NCBI RefSeq assembly: GCF_000812465.1
Contig: NZ_JWMA01000018.1
Location: forward strand, 100,091 to 164,090
Source: Cupriavidus sp. IDO
Lineage (GTDB): Bacteria > Pseudomonadota > Gammaproteobacteria > Burkholderiales > Burkholderiaceae
DNA: 64,000 nt
Reading direction: 5' to 3'
The translations under genes and the position numbers were made by a program. The notes under the pieces are model-generated. The model was not told the DNA's origin, did no database searches, and worked only from the letters and a program-made list of their open reading frames with translations. Of this stretch, positions 9,957 to 19,536 are shown one piece after another. Each line of letters opens with the position of its first letter. Position 1 is the stretch's first letter.

Positions 9957-10066
9957 AAAACAAAGAAGGCGGCTCGGTGGGGACACGCCGTCACGAGGAA
10001 TTCATGCCGGAGCGTGTCGCGGAGCCGCCTTTCGCGTCGCTTGCGCCATTTAACTGCAAGAATCAT
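9953..10066 (-). CDS. putative arginine-rich leader peptide of argF
   Basis: A 37-codon ORF directly upstream of argF, too short for routine gene finding. It begins MILAVKWRKRRERRLRD. Eight of 37 residues are Arg, seven of them between residues 8 and 20, using CGC, CGA, AGG and CGG. Its TGA stop overlaps the argF ATG (ATGA). Codons 13 and 14 (AGG CGG) lie inside the 5' arm of a terminator-like hairpin (9966..10031). An AGGA sequence lies about ten bases upstream. The arrangement resembles ribosome-mediated attenuation leaders. CGN codons are common in GC-rich DNA, so the Arg content alone is not proof. Confidence 0.5.
   Translation of the reverse strand: MILAVKWRKRRERRLRDTLRHEFLVTACPHRAAFFVL
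9957..10031 (-). promoter_or_regulatory. argF: terminator-like leader hairpin directly before argF (candidate attenuator)
   Basis: A ten-base-pair outer stem (10022..10031 with 9966..9975) and a seven-base-pair inner stem (10012..10018 with 9982..9988) form a 66-base hairpin. On the minus strand it is followed by CTTTGTTTT and then the argF ATG. No minus-strand gene precedes argF, so a terminator here would act on the argF transcript itself. It also occupies the place of the missing ribosome binding site. Confidence 0.6.
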
Positions 10067-10382
10067 AAGGGATTATTCCTGCTTTGGCGAGCCCGGGCCA
10101 ACCCGCCCCGGCGCGCATTGACAGGTTTCTGACAGGAATTCGCCGCCCCCCGGCCCTATGCGCAACTCTTATATAAGATATAATACTCGCTGATTCACGC
10201 GGGGCCCGGCATACCCTTGCCGCCGCCCGCCGCCGGCATCAAAAGTGCCCCCGCAGACACCGACGCCCCGCCATCCCGGCTGGAAAAAGGAGCGAACCAA
10301 ACGCTCTCCGGCCGCGTCAAACGGGCGCGCGTTTCGCGGGTTTACCGTCGAGTCTCCAGCCTCACCCGCAGTGTCCAGTCTC
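10067..10382. other. argF / DUF3579 divergent promoter region
   Basis: Apart from the argF leader on one side, this gap contains the palindrome at 10167..10178 and a perfect TATAAT at 10179..10184 on the plus strand. The latter probably starts the DUF3579 transcript and gives it a leader of about 190 bases. A TTGACA at 10118..10123 is not correctly spaced for this -10. I see no gene in the leader. Confidence 0.5.
10167..10178. promoter_or_regulatory. 12-bp palindrome TCTTATATAAGA
   Basis: A perfect dyad with the same core as the site upstream of icd (5242..5255). It directly abuts a plus-strand TATAAT (10179..10184), so a bound protein would block the -10/-35 spacer of that promoter. It could equally serve the argF side. 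Confidence 0.5.
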
Positions 10383-10682
10383 ATGACCCCCAACGTTCGC
10401 GAATATTTCATTCAAGGCATTACCAAGGAAGGCAAGACCTTCCGCCCGAGCGACTGGGCTGAACGACTGTGCGGCGTGATGGCGCAATTCCGCCCCGAGG
10501 GCGATAGCGGCGACCCCCGCCTGACCTACTCTCCCTACGTCCGCCCGATCTTCGCCGGCAACGTGAAATGCGTGGTGGTGGATGTGCGCCTGCGCGAGAT
10601 CGAACCAAAGGCGCTGGATTTCGTGCTGAACTTCGCGCGCGACAACAACCTGCAGCTGGTCGAGGCCTGTTCGCTGGAATAA
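10383..10682 (+). CDS. DUF3579 domain protein
   Basis: A 99-residue cytoplasmic protein belonging to DUF3579, a beta-proteobacterial family without an assigned function. It begins MTPNVREYFIQGITKEGKTF, contains SDWAERLCGVMAQF and ends VEACSLE. There are no membrane segments and no recognisable catalytic motif. I start at ATG 10383; earlier in-frame starts would translate the leader. It has a TATAAT-type promoter about 200 bases upstream and a strong shared terminator downstream, so it is monocistronic. It sits between argF and rpsT. Confidence 0.85.
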   Translation: MTPNVREYFIQGITKEGKTFRPSDWAERLCGVMAQFRPEGDSGDPRLTYSPYVRPIFAGNVKCVVVDVRLREIEPKALDFVLNFARDNNLQLVEACSLE

Positions 10683-10710
10683 GCGGCACTGGCGACCGGA
10701 GCCGGAAAAC

Positions 10711-10740
10711 AAAAAAGCTCGTCTGACGACGAGCTTTTTT
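10711..10740. terminator. bidirectional rho-independent terminator
   Basis: AAAAAAGCTCGTC (10711..10723) and GACGAGCTTTTTT (10728..10740) form a perfect stem with a four-base loop and T runs on both strands. It serves the DUF3579 gene on the plus strand and rpsT on the minus strand. Confidence 0.93.
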
Positions 10741-10797
10741 TGTGGGCGGATACCTGAGGCATCCACCGGAGGGCCGCCGAAGCGGCCCAGGCAACTA

Positions 10798-11064
10798 TCA
10801 GGCAGCCATCGACTTGATAGCGGCCGACAGGCGCGACTTGTGACGTGCAGCCTTGTTCTTGTGCACGATCTTCTTGTCAGCGATGCTGTCGATCACGGCT
10901 TGCGAGTTCTTGAAGATCTCGGCAGCAGCGGCCTTGTCGCCGGCGTCGATCGCCTTGCGGACAGCCTTGACGGCGGTACGCAGACGCGAGCGCAGGCTGG
11001 AGTTGTGAGCGTTCTGGGCAACGGCTTGGCGAGCGCGCTTGCGGGCTTGTGCGGAATTTGCCAT
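10798..11064 (-). CDS. rpsT: 30S ribosomal protein S20
   Basis: An 88-residue, strongly basic, all-helical primary 16S rRNA-binding protein. It has the standard beginning [14 protein letters not shown] and the standard C-terminal [11 protein letters not shown] plausible promoter lies upstream on the minus strand (TTGCGC 11214..11209, 18-base spacer, TATAAT 11190..11185). AAGGTAC lies eight to nine bases before the ATG. It is a single gene ending at the bidirectional terminator. Autogenous translational control is known in E. coli but is not visible here. Confidence 0.98.
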   Translation of the reverse strand: MANSAQARKRARQAVAQNAHNSSLRSRLRTAVKAVRKAIDAGDKAAAAEIFKNSQAVIDSIADKKIVHKNKAARHKSRLSAAIKSMAA

Positions 11065-11406
11065 TTAAATAAGTACCTTGAATTCAGATGCGTGCCGCGG
11101 GGGACACAACAATTAAGTCATATCAAGCGACCCGGGATGCACTGACACACGAATCCGGAACGCAACTGTCCTTGTGAATCGGCAATTATACACACAGCAA
11201 CGCACGCGGCGCAAGGCTGCCGGCAGCCCAGATTCTGGCGAGGGCTTCCGCGCCGGCCGGTCCGTATAATATGCGCCACATCGGCCGGGACGGCGTGGCG
11301 CCCCGGCAACTTTGCCGCCCGGATGGCGTCTGAACAGCGTCCCGGCGCCGCACCCAGGGGTGCCTGCGTCACTTCCCCGCCCGATTCACCCGATTCCCGA
11401 CCCATC
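11065..11406. other. rpsT / murJ divergent promoter region
   Basis: Contains the minus-strand rpsT promoter (TATAAT complement at 11185..11190) and a plus-strand TATAAT at 11265..11270 that probably drives murJ with a weak -35. An upstream in-frame ATG at 11323 could extend murJ by 28 residues, but these do not look like protein. Nothing else is recognised. Confidence 0.5.
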
Positions 11407-12957
11407 TTGAACCTGCTCAAAGCGCTTGCCACCATAAGCAGCCTGACGATGCTCTCGCGCATCACCGGGCTTGTGCGCGAGATCCTGATCGCTCGCGCGT
11501 TCGGCGCCTCGGACATGACCGACGCCTTCAACGTGGCCTTCCGCATCCCCAACCTGCTGCGAAGGATCTTTGGCGAAGGCGCGTTCTCCCAGGCGTTCGT
11601 CCCGATCCTGGGTGAATACCACGGCAAGCGCGGCGAAGCCGAGACCCGGCAACTGATCGATTCCGTCGCCACCGTCATGACGTGGGCGCTGATGGCGGTC
11701 TCCCTGCTGGGCGTGATCGGCGCGCCGCTCGTGATGACCGCCGTGGCAACGGGCTTTCGCGGGCAGAGCGAGACCTACATCGCCGCCGTGTTCATGACCC
11801 GGGTGATGTTCCCGTACATCGGGCTGATCTCGCTGGTGGCGCTGGCCTCGGGCATCCTGAACACCTGGCGCAAATTTGCGGTGCCCGCCTTCACGCCGGT
11901 GCTGCTCAATCTGTGCCTGATCTTCGCCGCCCTGTTCGTCGGCCCGCACATGCAGCAGCCCATCTATGCGCAGGCGTGGGGCGTGCTGGTCGGCGGCATC
12001 CTGCAGCTGGTGATCCAGGTCCCGGCGCTGAAGCGCCTGGGCGTAATGCCGCGCATACGCTTCAATATGCGCGCAGCGTGGGCGGATCAGGGCGTGCGGC
12101 GCGTGCTGCGCCAGATGGGCCCGGCACTGCTCGCGGTCTCGGTGGCACAGATCAGCCTGATCATCAACACCAATATCGCCTCGCACCTGGCTGCCGGCAG
12201 CGTGTCGTACCTGACCTATGCCGACCGGTTGATGGAGTTCCCAACCGCCCTGCTCGGCGTTGCACTGGGCACGATCCTGCTGCCAAGCCTGTCGAAGGCC
12301 AGCGCGCAAGGTGACCGCGGGGAGTACTCCGGACTGCTCGACTGGGGCCTGCGCCTGACCTTCCTGCTGGCCGTGCCGTGCGCGGTCGGCCTGTTCGTGT
12401 TCGGCGCACCGCTGACCGCCGTGCTGTTCAACTACGGGAAGTTCAATGCCCACGCGGTGGAGATGACGCGCCAGGCGCTGGTGTCGTACGGCACCGGCCT
12501 GCTCGGCCTGATCGTCATCAAGATCCTCGCGCCCGGGTTTTATGCGCGGCAGGACATCCGCACGCCGGTCAAGATCGCGCTGCTGGTGCTGGTCATCACG
12601 CAGCTGTGCAACTACCTGTTCGTGCCCTACCTCGGCCACGCGGGGCTGGCGCTGTCGATCAGCGTCGGCGCCTCGATCAACGCCCTGCTCCTGTTCTTCG
12701 GCCTGCGCCGGCGCGGCTTGTACAAGCCGGGGCCTGGCTGGTGGCTGTTCCTGGCGCAACTGACCACCTCTGTACTGCTGCTCGCCGGCATGCTGCTCTG
12801 GTTTGCGCGCAACTATGACTGGATCGGCCTGGGCGCCACACCGCTGCTGCGCATCGCGCTGCTGGCTTCCTGCCTGGTACTTGCGGCGGTTGTCTACTTC
12901 GGTACACTGTGGCTCATGGGCCTGAGATTTTCAGCCTTCAAGCGCCGGGCCGGCTAA
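11407..12957 (+). CDS. murJ: lipid II flippase MurJ (MviN)
   Basis: Polytopic inner-membrane protein of the MOP exporter superfamily that flips lipid II for peptidoglycan assembly. From TTG 11407 the product is 516 residues and begins NLLKALATISSLTMLSRITGL, as MurJ proteins do. The characteristic GEGAFSQAFVPI segment follows, and about 14 hydrophobic helices continue to the end. The TTG start is my choice from family alignment; ATG 11323 and GTG 11368 are longer in-frame options encoding a Pro/Ser-rich, unsupported extension. A TATAAT lies at 11265. It is followed by the SirB1-like gene after 38 bases, likely in one transcript. Confidence 0.93.
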   Translation: MNLLKALATISSLTMLSRITGLVREILIARAFGASDMTDAFNVAFRIPNLLRRIFGEGAFSQAFVPILGEYHGKRGEAETRQLIDSVATVMTWALMAVSLLGVIGAPLVMTAVATGFRGQSETYIAAVFMTRVMFPYIGLISLVALASGILNTWRKFAVPAFTPVLLNLCLIFAALFVGPHMQQPIYAQAWGVLVGGILQLVIQVPALKRLGVMPRIRFNMRAAWADQGVRRVLRQMGPALLAVSVAQISLIINTNIASHLAAGSVSYLTYADRLMEFPTALLGVALGTILLPSLSKASAQGDRGEYSGLLDWGLRLTFLLAVPCAVGLFVFGAPLTAVLFNYGKFNAHAVEMTRQALVSYGTGLLGLIVIKILAPGFYARQDIRTPVKIALLVLVITQLCNYLFVPYLGHAGLALSISVGASINALLLFFGLRRRGLYKPGPGWWLFLAQLTTSVLLLAGMLLWFARNYDWIGLGATPLLRIALLASCLVLAAVVYFGTLWLMGLRFSAFKRRAG

Positions 12958-12995
12958 GGTGCAGTGAAATCAGCCGGCCGCATCAGGAACCCGCG

Positions 12996-13844
12996 ATGAC
13001 AACCACGAAAGTCCTGGATTACTTCGCCAGCCTCGTGGCAGACGAAAACGGCATCCCGCTGACCGAAACCGCGCTGTCGGTCGCGCAGGACGCCTACCCG
13101 GATCTGGACATACAAGGGGAGTTGGCGGCGCTGGACGTGCTGGCACTTCGCCTGAAGCGCAGGATTGCCGAAGGCACCCCCGCCATCCAGCGGCTGCGTC
13201 TGCTGAATCATTTCTTCTACCGCGACCTGGGCTTCGGCCCGAACGCGAACGACTACTACGATCCTGACAACTCCTACCTCAACGTCGTGCTGAAGCAGCG
13301 GCGCGGCATCCCGATTTCACTGGCGGTCCTGTACATGGAACTGGGCCAGCAGATCGGACTGCCGCTCAAGGGCGTGTCCTTCCCCAACCATTTCCTGGTG
13401 CGCATGTCGATTCCGGCCGGCGAAGTGGTGCTGGACCCGCTCACCGGCGAAACGCTTTCGAAGGAGCAGTTGCAGGAGATGCTCGATCCGCACCTGGAGC
13501 GCGAAGGCATTGCCGACCCCAACCAGGTGCCGCTGGGGCTGTTCCTGCAGGCGGCGAGCCATCGGGAGATCGTTGCGCGCATGCTGCGCAACCTGAAGGC
13601 GATCTATCTGCAGGAATCGCGCTGGCAGCGGTTGCTGGCGGTGCAGAACCGGCTGGTCATCCTGCTGCCGGGATCGATCGAGGAAGTCCGCGACCGCGGA
13701 CTGGCGTATGCCAACCTGGAGTGTTTCCGCCCGGCGCTGGCCGATCTGGAAGCTTATGTCCAGGCGCGGCCCGATGCGGCCGACATCACCCAGATTCGCG
13801 ACCGCATGCCGGCGCTGCGGATGATGAGCCGCAGCCTTAACTAA
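12996..13844 (+). CDS. SirB1-family protein (transglutaminase-like plus TPR)
   Basis: A 282-residue protein of the SirB1/YchA family. The N-terminal half has the transglutaminase-like core, including YYDPDNSYLNVVLKQRRGIP, ISLAVLYMELGQQIGLPLKG and the VSFPNHFLVR segment with its His. The C-terminal part is helical and TPR-like (residues about 200 to 270). The molecular function is not established. It starts at ATG 12996, 38 bases after murJ on the same strand, and converges on the dedA gene. Confidence 0.88.
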   Translation: MTTTKVLDYFASLVADENGIPLTETALSVAQDAYPDLDIQGELAALDVLALRLKRRIAEGTPAIQRLRLLNHFFYRDLGFGPNANDYYDPDNSYLNVVLKQRRGIPISLAVLYMELGQQIGLPLKGVSFPNHFLVRMSIPAGEVVLDPLTGETLSKEQLQEMLDPHLEREGIADPNQVPLGLFLQAASHREIVARMLRNLKAIYLQESRWQRLLAVQNRLVILLPGSIEEVRDRGLAYANLECFRPALADLEAYVQARPDAADITQIRDRMPALRMMSRSLN

Positions 13845-13865
13845 GGCCGCGGCAATGTCTGAGTC

Positions 13866-14528
13866 CTATCGCTCTGCTTGCGAGGGGCGCTTGTTGCCCC
13901 GCACCAGCTTCCACAGGCCGCCCAGCACCAGCGGCACCACGGCCGCGCCGATGCCGGCCAGCACGATCAGGTTCAGGTACTGCTTGATGAAAGGCAGGTT
14001 GCCGAAGAAATAGCCGGCGAACACCAGGCCGGCAACCCAGCCCACGGCCCCGATCACGTTGAAGAACTGGAAGCGCGCGAACGTCATCTGCGATACGCCG
14101 GCCACGAACGGCGCAAAGGTACGCACGATGGGGACGAAGCGCGCCATGATCAGCGTCTTGCCGCCATGCCGCTCGTAGAAATCGTGCGTGCGACGCAGCG
14201 CATTCTGGTCGAGGAAGCGCCACTGGTGATCGAACACCTTTGGCCCGATCCAGCTGCCGATCATGTAGTTCACGGTGTTGCCACCGATCGCCGCCACCAG
14301 CAGCAACCCGATCAGCACCCATTCGTTCATGGCGCCAGTGGCGCAGAACGCCCCGGCGATAAACAGCAGGGAATCGCCCGGCAGGAACGGCACCACGACC
14401 AGCCCGGTCTCGGCAAACACGATCGCAGACAGGAGGGCGTAGACCCAGGCGCCATACTGCTGAATGACGGTACCCAGGTATTTGTCGACGTGCAGCAGCA
14501 TGTCGATGAACTGCAAAGCGAGATCCAA
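13866..14528 (-). CDS. dedA: DedA family integral membrane protein
   Basis: A 220-residue DedA/SNARE-associated (VTT-domain) protein of the inner membrane; members act as lipid transporters and are needed for envelope integrity. The signature ETGLVVVPFLPGDSLLF is near the N-terminus and the conserved RFVPIVRTFAPFVAG lies in the middle; several hydrophobic helices are present. I choose TTG 14528, giving MDLALQFIDMLLHVDKYL as in relatives, over GTG/ATG-like starts up to 14579, because GGGGAAC lies just upstream and the longer N-terminus looks like noise. It is divergent from mutL. Confidence 0.88.
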   Translation of the reverse strand: MDLALQFIDMLLHVDKYLGTVIQQYGAWVYALLSAIVFAETGLVVVPFLPGDSLLFIAGAFCATGAMNEWVLIGLLLVAAIGGNTVNYMIGSWIGPKVFDHQWRFLDQNALRRTHDFYERHGGKTLIMARFVPIVRTFAPFVAGVSQMTFARFQFFNVIGAVGWVAGLVFAGYFFGNLPFIKQYLNLIVLAGIGAAVVPLVLGGLWKLVRGNKRPSQAER

Positions 14529-14651
14529 GTCGTTCCCCGTTTCAGGTATTGGTAATAAGCCTAACGCAGCATCATACAAGAGCCGCCCGACGCATTGGTC
14601 ACCCGACGGGGTGTCCCCTGAGAAACCGGCCCGCGCACGTATAATCGCCGC

Positions 14652-16616
14652 ATGCCAGTTTCCGCCTCCCGCACCGCCCAGCCGCCTCGCCCGATCCGGC
14701 CGCTGCCCGACCAGCTCATCAGCCAGATCGCCGCCGGCGAAGTGGTGGAGCGCCCGGCGTCAGTGGTCAAGGAACTGCTCGAGAACGCACTTGACGCCGG
14801 CGCCAGCCAGCTCGGCGTCCGGCTGGAAGAAGGCGGCGTGCGCCGCATCGTCATCACCGACAACGGCTGCGGCATTCCTGCCGGCGAACTGCCGGTTGCC
14901 CTGATGCGGCATGCCACCAGCAAGATTGCATCGCTCGATGAACTGGAAGCGGTCCTGACGCTCGGCTTTCGCGGCGAGGCGCTGGCCTCGATTGCCTCGG
15001 TCTCGCAACTGAGCCTGACCAGCCGGACCGCAGCCGACCCGCATGCCACCCAGGTCAGCGCCGATACCGGCACCTTGCAGCCCGCCTCGGGCGGCGTCGG
15101 CACAACCGTCGACGTACAGCATCTCTACTTCAACACGCCAGCGCGCAGAAAGTTCCTCAAATCGGAACAGACCGAACTGGGACATTGCCTGGAGATGGTG
15201 CGGCGGGCCGCACTGGCGCGGCCGGACGTGGCCATTTCGGTCCATCACAACGGCAAGCCGCTGGAGCACTGGAACGCCGGCGACGTCGCCACCCGTACCG
15301 CGCAGGTGCTAGGCAGCGATTTCGCGCGCGCGCGCCTGCCGCTGGACGAAGCGGCCGACACGCTCCACCTCTATGGCTTTGCCGGCCTGCCGACGGCCTC
15401 GCGCGGGCGGCCCGACCAGCAGTATTTCTTCGTCAACGGCCGCTTCGTGCGCGACAAGCTGCTCACGCACGCCGTCCGCAGCGCCTACCAGGACGTGCTG
15501 CACGGCGACCGCTTCCCGTCATACGTGCTGTGCCTGGACTTGCCGCCCGAGATGGTCGACGTGAACGTCCACCCGTCCAAGATCGAAGTGCGCTTCCGCG
15601 AATCGCGCGCGGTGCACCAGTTCGTCTATCACGCGGTCCAGCGCTGCCTGGCCCGCCAGGCGGGCGAGAACGGCGATAGCCTGCATACCGACGCGGAGGC
15701 GCGCGCCGCAGCGGCCATGCCGGTGATGGGAAATGGCGGCTACGCGCCGTCCCCGCGCCCCGGCCAGGGCGCCGGCGGCCAGTGGATCAACTATTCGGCC
15801 GCGCGGCAGACCGAGCTTGGCATCGCCCAGCCCCGCCAGGCGTACCTGGGCATGGTGCGCGAAGCCACCAGCCCGGCGATGTCGCGGCCCTACATGCCGT
15901 CGTCCCAGCCGCCCGCATGGCTCGCCGATGCCCAGGCCGCCCGCGCCGAGGATCCCCCCGGGCTGCTCGACCGCCTGCCGGCCGGCGCCGCAATAGCGAA
16001 TGGCAATGCCGGGCAGGACCACCAGACCGACGAACATCCGCTTGGCTATGCCATCGCCCAGTTGCACGGCATCTACGTGCTCGCGCAGAACGCCCGCGGA
16101 CTGGTGCTGGTGGACATGCATGCCGCGCACGAACGCATCCTGTACGAACAGATCAAGGCCGGACTCGATGCCCGCGACCTCGCCGTGCAGCCGCTGCTGA
16201 TTCCTGTCACGCTGCCCGCCAGCCCGGTCGAGGTCGGCGCCACCGAAGAACACCAGGAAACGCTGACGCTGCTGGGCTTCGACATCGCCCCGGTGTCGCC
16301 CACCACGCTGGCGGTGCGCGCCGTGCCGGCACTGCTGCAGCAGGCCGATGCCGAGGCGCTGGCCCGCGACGTGCTGCGCGACCTGCACGCCTACGGAGGC
16401 TCGCGCGTGCTGGCCGAGCGCCGCAACGAACTGCTGGCCACGCTCGCCTGCCATAGCGCGGTGCGCGCCAACCGCAAGCTCACGCTGGAAGAGATGAACG
16501 CGCTGCTGCGCCAGATGGAACAGACCGAGCGTGCCGACCAGTGCAACCACGGCCGGCCGACCTGGGTGCAACTGTCGGTGGCGGAGCTTGACCGGTTGTT
16601 CCTGCGCGGGCAGTAA
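14652..16616 (+). CDS. mutL: DNA mismatch repair protein MutL
   Basis: A 654-residue GHKL ATPase linking MutS recognition to downstream repair. N-terminal motifs: ELLENALDAGA, DNGCGIP and GFRGEALASI. A Pro/Gln/Ala-rich linker spans about residues 340 to 470. The C-terminal dimerisation domain contains DMHAAHERILYE, which fits the endonuclease metal motif DQHAxxExxxxE except for Met in place of Gln. The accompanying ACHSAVRANRKL and CNHGRPTW motifs are also present. It is therefore probably a nicking-competent MutL, as expected in bacteria without MutH. miaA follows by 51 bases on the same strand, the classic mutL-miaA order. Confidence 0.97.
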   Translation: MPVSASRTAQPPRPIRPLPDQLISQIAAGEVVERPASVVKELLENALDAGASQLGVRLEEGGVRRIVITDNGCGIPAGELPVALMRHATSKIASLDELEAVLTLGFRGEALASIASVSQLSLTSRTAADPHATQVSADTGTLQPASGGVGTTVDVQHLYFNTPARRKFLKSEQTELGHCLEMVRRAALARPDVAISVHHNGKPLEHWNAGDVATRTAQVLGSDFARARLPLDEAADTLHLYGFAGLPTASRGRPDQQYFFVNGRFVRDKLLTHAVRSAYQDVLHGDRFPSYVLCLDLPPEMVDVNVHPSKIEVRFRESRAVHQFVYHAVQRCLARQAGENGDSLHTDAEARAAAAMPVMGNGGYAPSPRPGQGAGGQWINYSAARQTELGIAQPRQAYLGMVREATSPAMSRPYMPSSQPPAWLADAQAARAEDPPGLLDRLPAGAAIANGNAGQDHQTDEHPLGYAIAQLHGIYVLAQNARGLVLVDMHAAHERILYEQIKAGLDARDLAVQPLLIPVTLPASPVEVGATEEHQETLTLLGFDIAPVSPTTLAVRAVPALLQQADAEALARDVLRDLHAYGGSRVLAERRNELLATLACHSAVRANRKLTLEEMNALLRQMEQTERADQCNHGRPTWVQLSVAELDRLFLRGQ

Positions 16617-16667
16617 GCTTCCGCCCCCGCCTCACGATTCTCCAGTACCTGCGTCCCCGCATTGCCG

Positions 16668-17624
16668 ATGTCCGCCACAACCCAGCCCGCTCCCGTCGTC
16701 TGCCTGCTCGGCCCCACCGCCTCCGGCAAGACCGCGGCCGCGCTGGCGCTCGCGCAGCAGGCACCTGTCGAGATCATCAGCCTGGATTCCGCGCTGGTCT
16801 ATCGCGAGATGGATATCGGCACCGCCAAGCCGACGCCCGATGAGCTGGCCGCCGCGCCGCACCACCTGATCGACATCATCGATCCCGCCGACAGCTACTC
16901 GGCCGCGCAATTCGTCACCGATGCCGAGCGGCTGATCGGTGAGATTCGCCAACGGGGCCACGTGCCTCTGATCGTCGGCGGCACCATGCTGTACTACAAG
17001 GCGCTGACGCAGGGCCTGAACGACCTGCCGCAGGCCGATCCGGCGCTGCGCGCGGAGCTCGACGCGCTCGCGGCCGAGCGCGGCTGGCCGGCGCTGCACG
17101 CGATGCTGGCGGAAGTCGATCCGGTCACTGCCGCACGGCTGGCGCCCAACGATGCCCAGCGCATCCAGCGCGCGCTGGAGATCCACCGCCTGTCCGGGCA
17201 GCCCATGTCCGCGCTGCTGGCGCGGCAGGCCGACGAGCGCACCTTCACCGGCGCGGCCGACCAGCGTTACCGCGTGATCGCGCTGGAGCCGTCGGACCGC
17301 GCCGTGCTGCACGCACGCATCGAAGCGCGCTACGACGCCATGCTCAAAGGCGGCTTCATCGAAGAGGTCGAACGGCTTCGCGCGCGTGGCGACCTGAATC
17401 CGGGTCTGCCGTCGATCCGCTGCGTAGGATACCGGCAGGTGTGGGAGTACCTGGACGGCGAGACCGGCTACGACACCATGCGCGAACGCGGGCTGGCCGC
17501 CACGCGCCAGCTTTGCAAGCGCCAGCTGACCTGGCTGCGCAGCACGCCGGAGCGGCTCGTGGTGGATTGCCTGGCGCCGGACTACGTCGCGCAGGTCGCG
17601 AGACTGGCTGACTTGACGCACTGA
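16668..17624 (+). CDS. miaA: tRNA dimethylallyltransferase
   Basis: A 318-residue enzyme that adds a dimethylallyl group to A37 of tRNAs reading UNN codons, the first step to ms2i6A. P-loop GPTASGKT is at about residue 14. [16 protein letters not shown] follows at about residue 37 and contains the catalytic Asp. [11 protein letters not shown] and the C-terminal [11 protein letters not shown] and KRQLTWLR segments are typical. The start at ATG 16668 is preferred to a TTG two codons earlier. It is co-directional with mutL and probably co-transcribed. Confidence 0.97.
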   Translation: MSATTQPAPVVCLLGPTASGKTAAALALAQQAPVEIISLDSALVYREMDIGTAKPTPDELAAAPHHLIDIIDPADSYSAAQFVTDAERLIGEIRQRGHVPLIVGGTMLYYKALTQGLNDLPQADPALRAELDALAAERGWPALHAMLAEVDPVTAARLAPNDAQRIQRALEIHRLSGQPMSALLARQADERTFTGAADQRYRVIALEPSDRAVLHARIEARYDAMLKGGFIEEVERLRARGDLNPGLPSIRCVGYRQVWEYLDGETGYDTMRERGLAATRQLCKRQLTWLRSTPERLVVDCLAPDYVAQVARLADLTH

Positions 17625-17692
17625 TTCGGCCATCGCCAGTTTGTGACGATTAGACGATAATCGGCGTTCGTCCTTTCCTCTGCCGACGTTCC

Positions 17693-18202
17693 ATGTCTTC
17701 GTCTTCCCACACCTTCGCCCTGCGCGCCGCCACGGCCGCCGACAGCACCGCGCTGTTCAACCTGATCTCTGCACTGGCCGAGTACGAGAAACTGACCCAC
17801 CTGGTCGAAGCCACGCCGCAGAAGATCGAGCAGGCGCTGTTCGGCCCGCGCCCGCTGGCCGAGGCCGTGCTGGTCGAAGTCGCGACCGATGCCGGCGTGC
17901 AACCCGTCGGCTTTGCCCTCTTCTTCCACAACTTCTCGACCTTCCTCGCCAAACCCGGCCTGTACCTGGAAGACCTGTACGTCGATCCAGCCTGGCGCGG
18001 TCACGGCCTTGGCAAGGCCTTGCTCAGGCATCTTGCGGCGCTGGCGGTCGAGCGCGGCTGCGGGCGTTTCGAGTGGTCGGTGCTTGACTGGAACACGCCT
18101 TCGATCGAGTTCTACAAGGCGATGGGCGCCGATGTCATGCCAGACTGGCGCATCTGCCGGGTCACGGGCGAAGCGTTGACACGGCTCGGCTCGCCGGAAT
18201 AA
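17693..18202 (+). CDS. GNAT family N-acetyltransferase
   Basis: A 169-residue acetyltransferase. The acetyl-CoA-binding motif A is YLEDLYVDPAWRGHGLGKALL, at about residues 92 to 112. It is followed by ERGCGRFEWSVLDWNTPSIEFYKAMGA, the pattern of diamine/thialysine (SSAT-like) acetyltransferases. The substrate is an inference from family resemblance only. It starts at ATG 17693, 68 bases after miaA, and ends at a strong bidirectional terminator shared with purM. Confidence 0.88.
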   Translation: MSSSSHTFALRAATAADSTALFNLISALAEYEKLTHLVEATPQKIEQALFGPRPLAEAVLVEVATDAGVQPVGFALFFHNFSTFLAKPGLYLEDLYVDPAWRGHGLGKALLRHLAALAVERGCGRFEWSVLDWNTPSIEFYKAMGADVMPDWRICRVTGEALTRLGSPE

Positions 18203-18221
18203 GCGGGGTTTACGGCAAACA

Positions 18222-18253
18222 AAAAAGGCACATGCCATCGCATGTGCCTTTCT
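18222..18253. terminator. bidirectional rho-independent terminator
   Basis: AAAGGCACATG (18224..18234) pairs with CATGTGCCTTT (18241..18251) around a six-base loop. An A run on the left serves as the T run for the minus strand. It lies between the GNAT gene and purM. Confidence 0.9.
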
Positions 18254-18290
18254 TATTGGCTTGAAGCCGGCCGGTGCCGGCTCGCCGTGC

Positions 18291-19343
<1,053 letters not shown>

Positions 19344-19536
19344 GAGAACCTGCTTGTCTTTGAGGAAGTAAAGTGAGGAATCCGGCGCTCGGGCGAGCCT
19401 GTCAGGTGCGGAGGGCGGGCGCGAGTCCAGTAGAATCGCAATTTTAACGGATAGAGGCACCCGGCTTCCAGTTTCCGGCCAGATTTGCGCCAGTTCCGCG
19501 CCAGAAACCCGCCAGCGCCGCCATAGCCGCCCATTG

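Noticed and set aside
10118..10123. Perfect TTGACA -35 box
   Set aside because: No -10 hexamer is found 16 to 18 bases downstream; the nearby TATAAT is 55 bases away.
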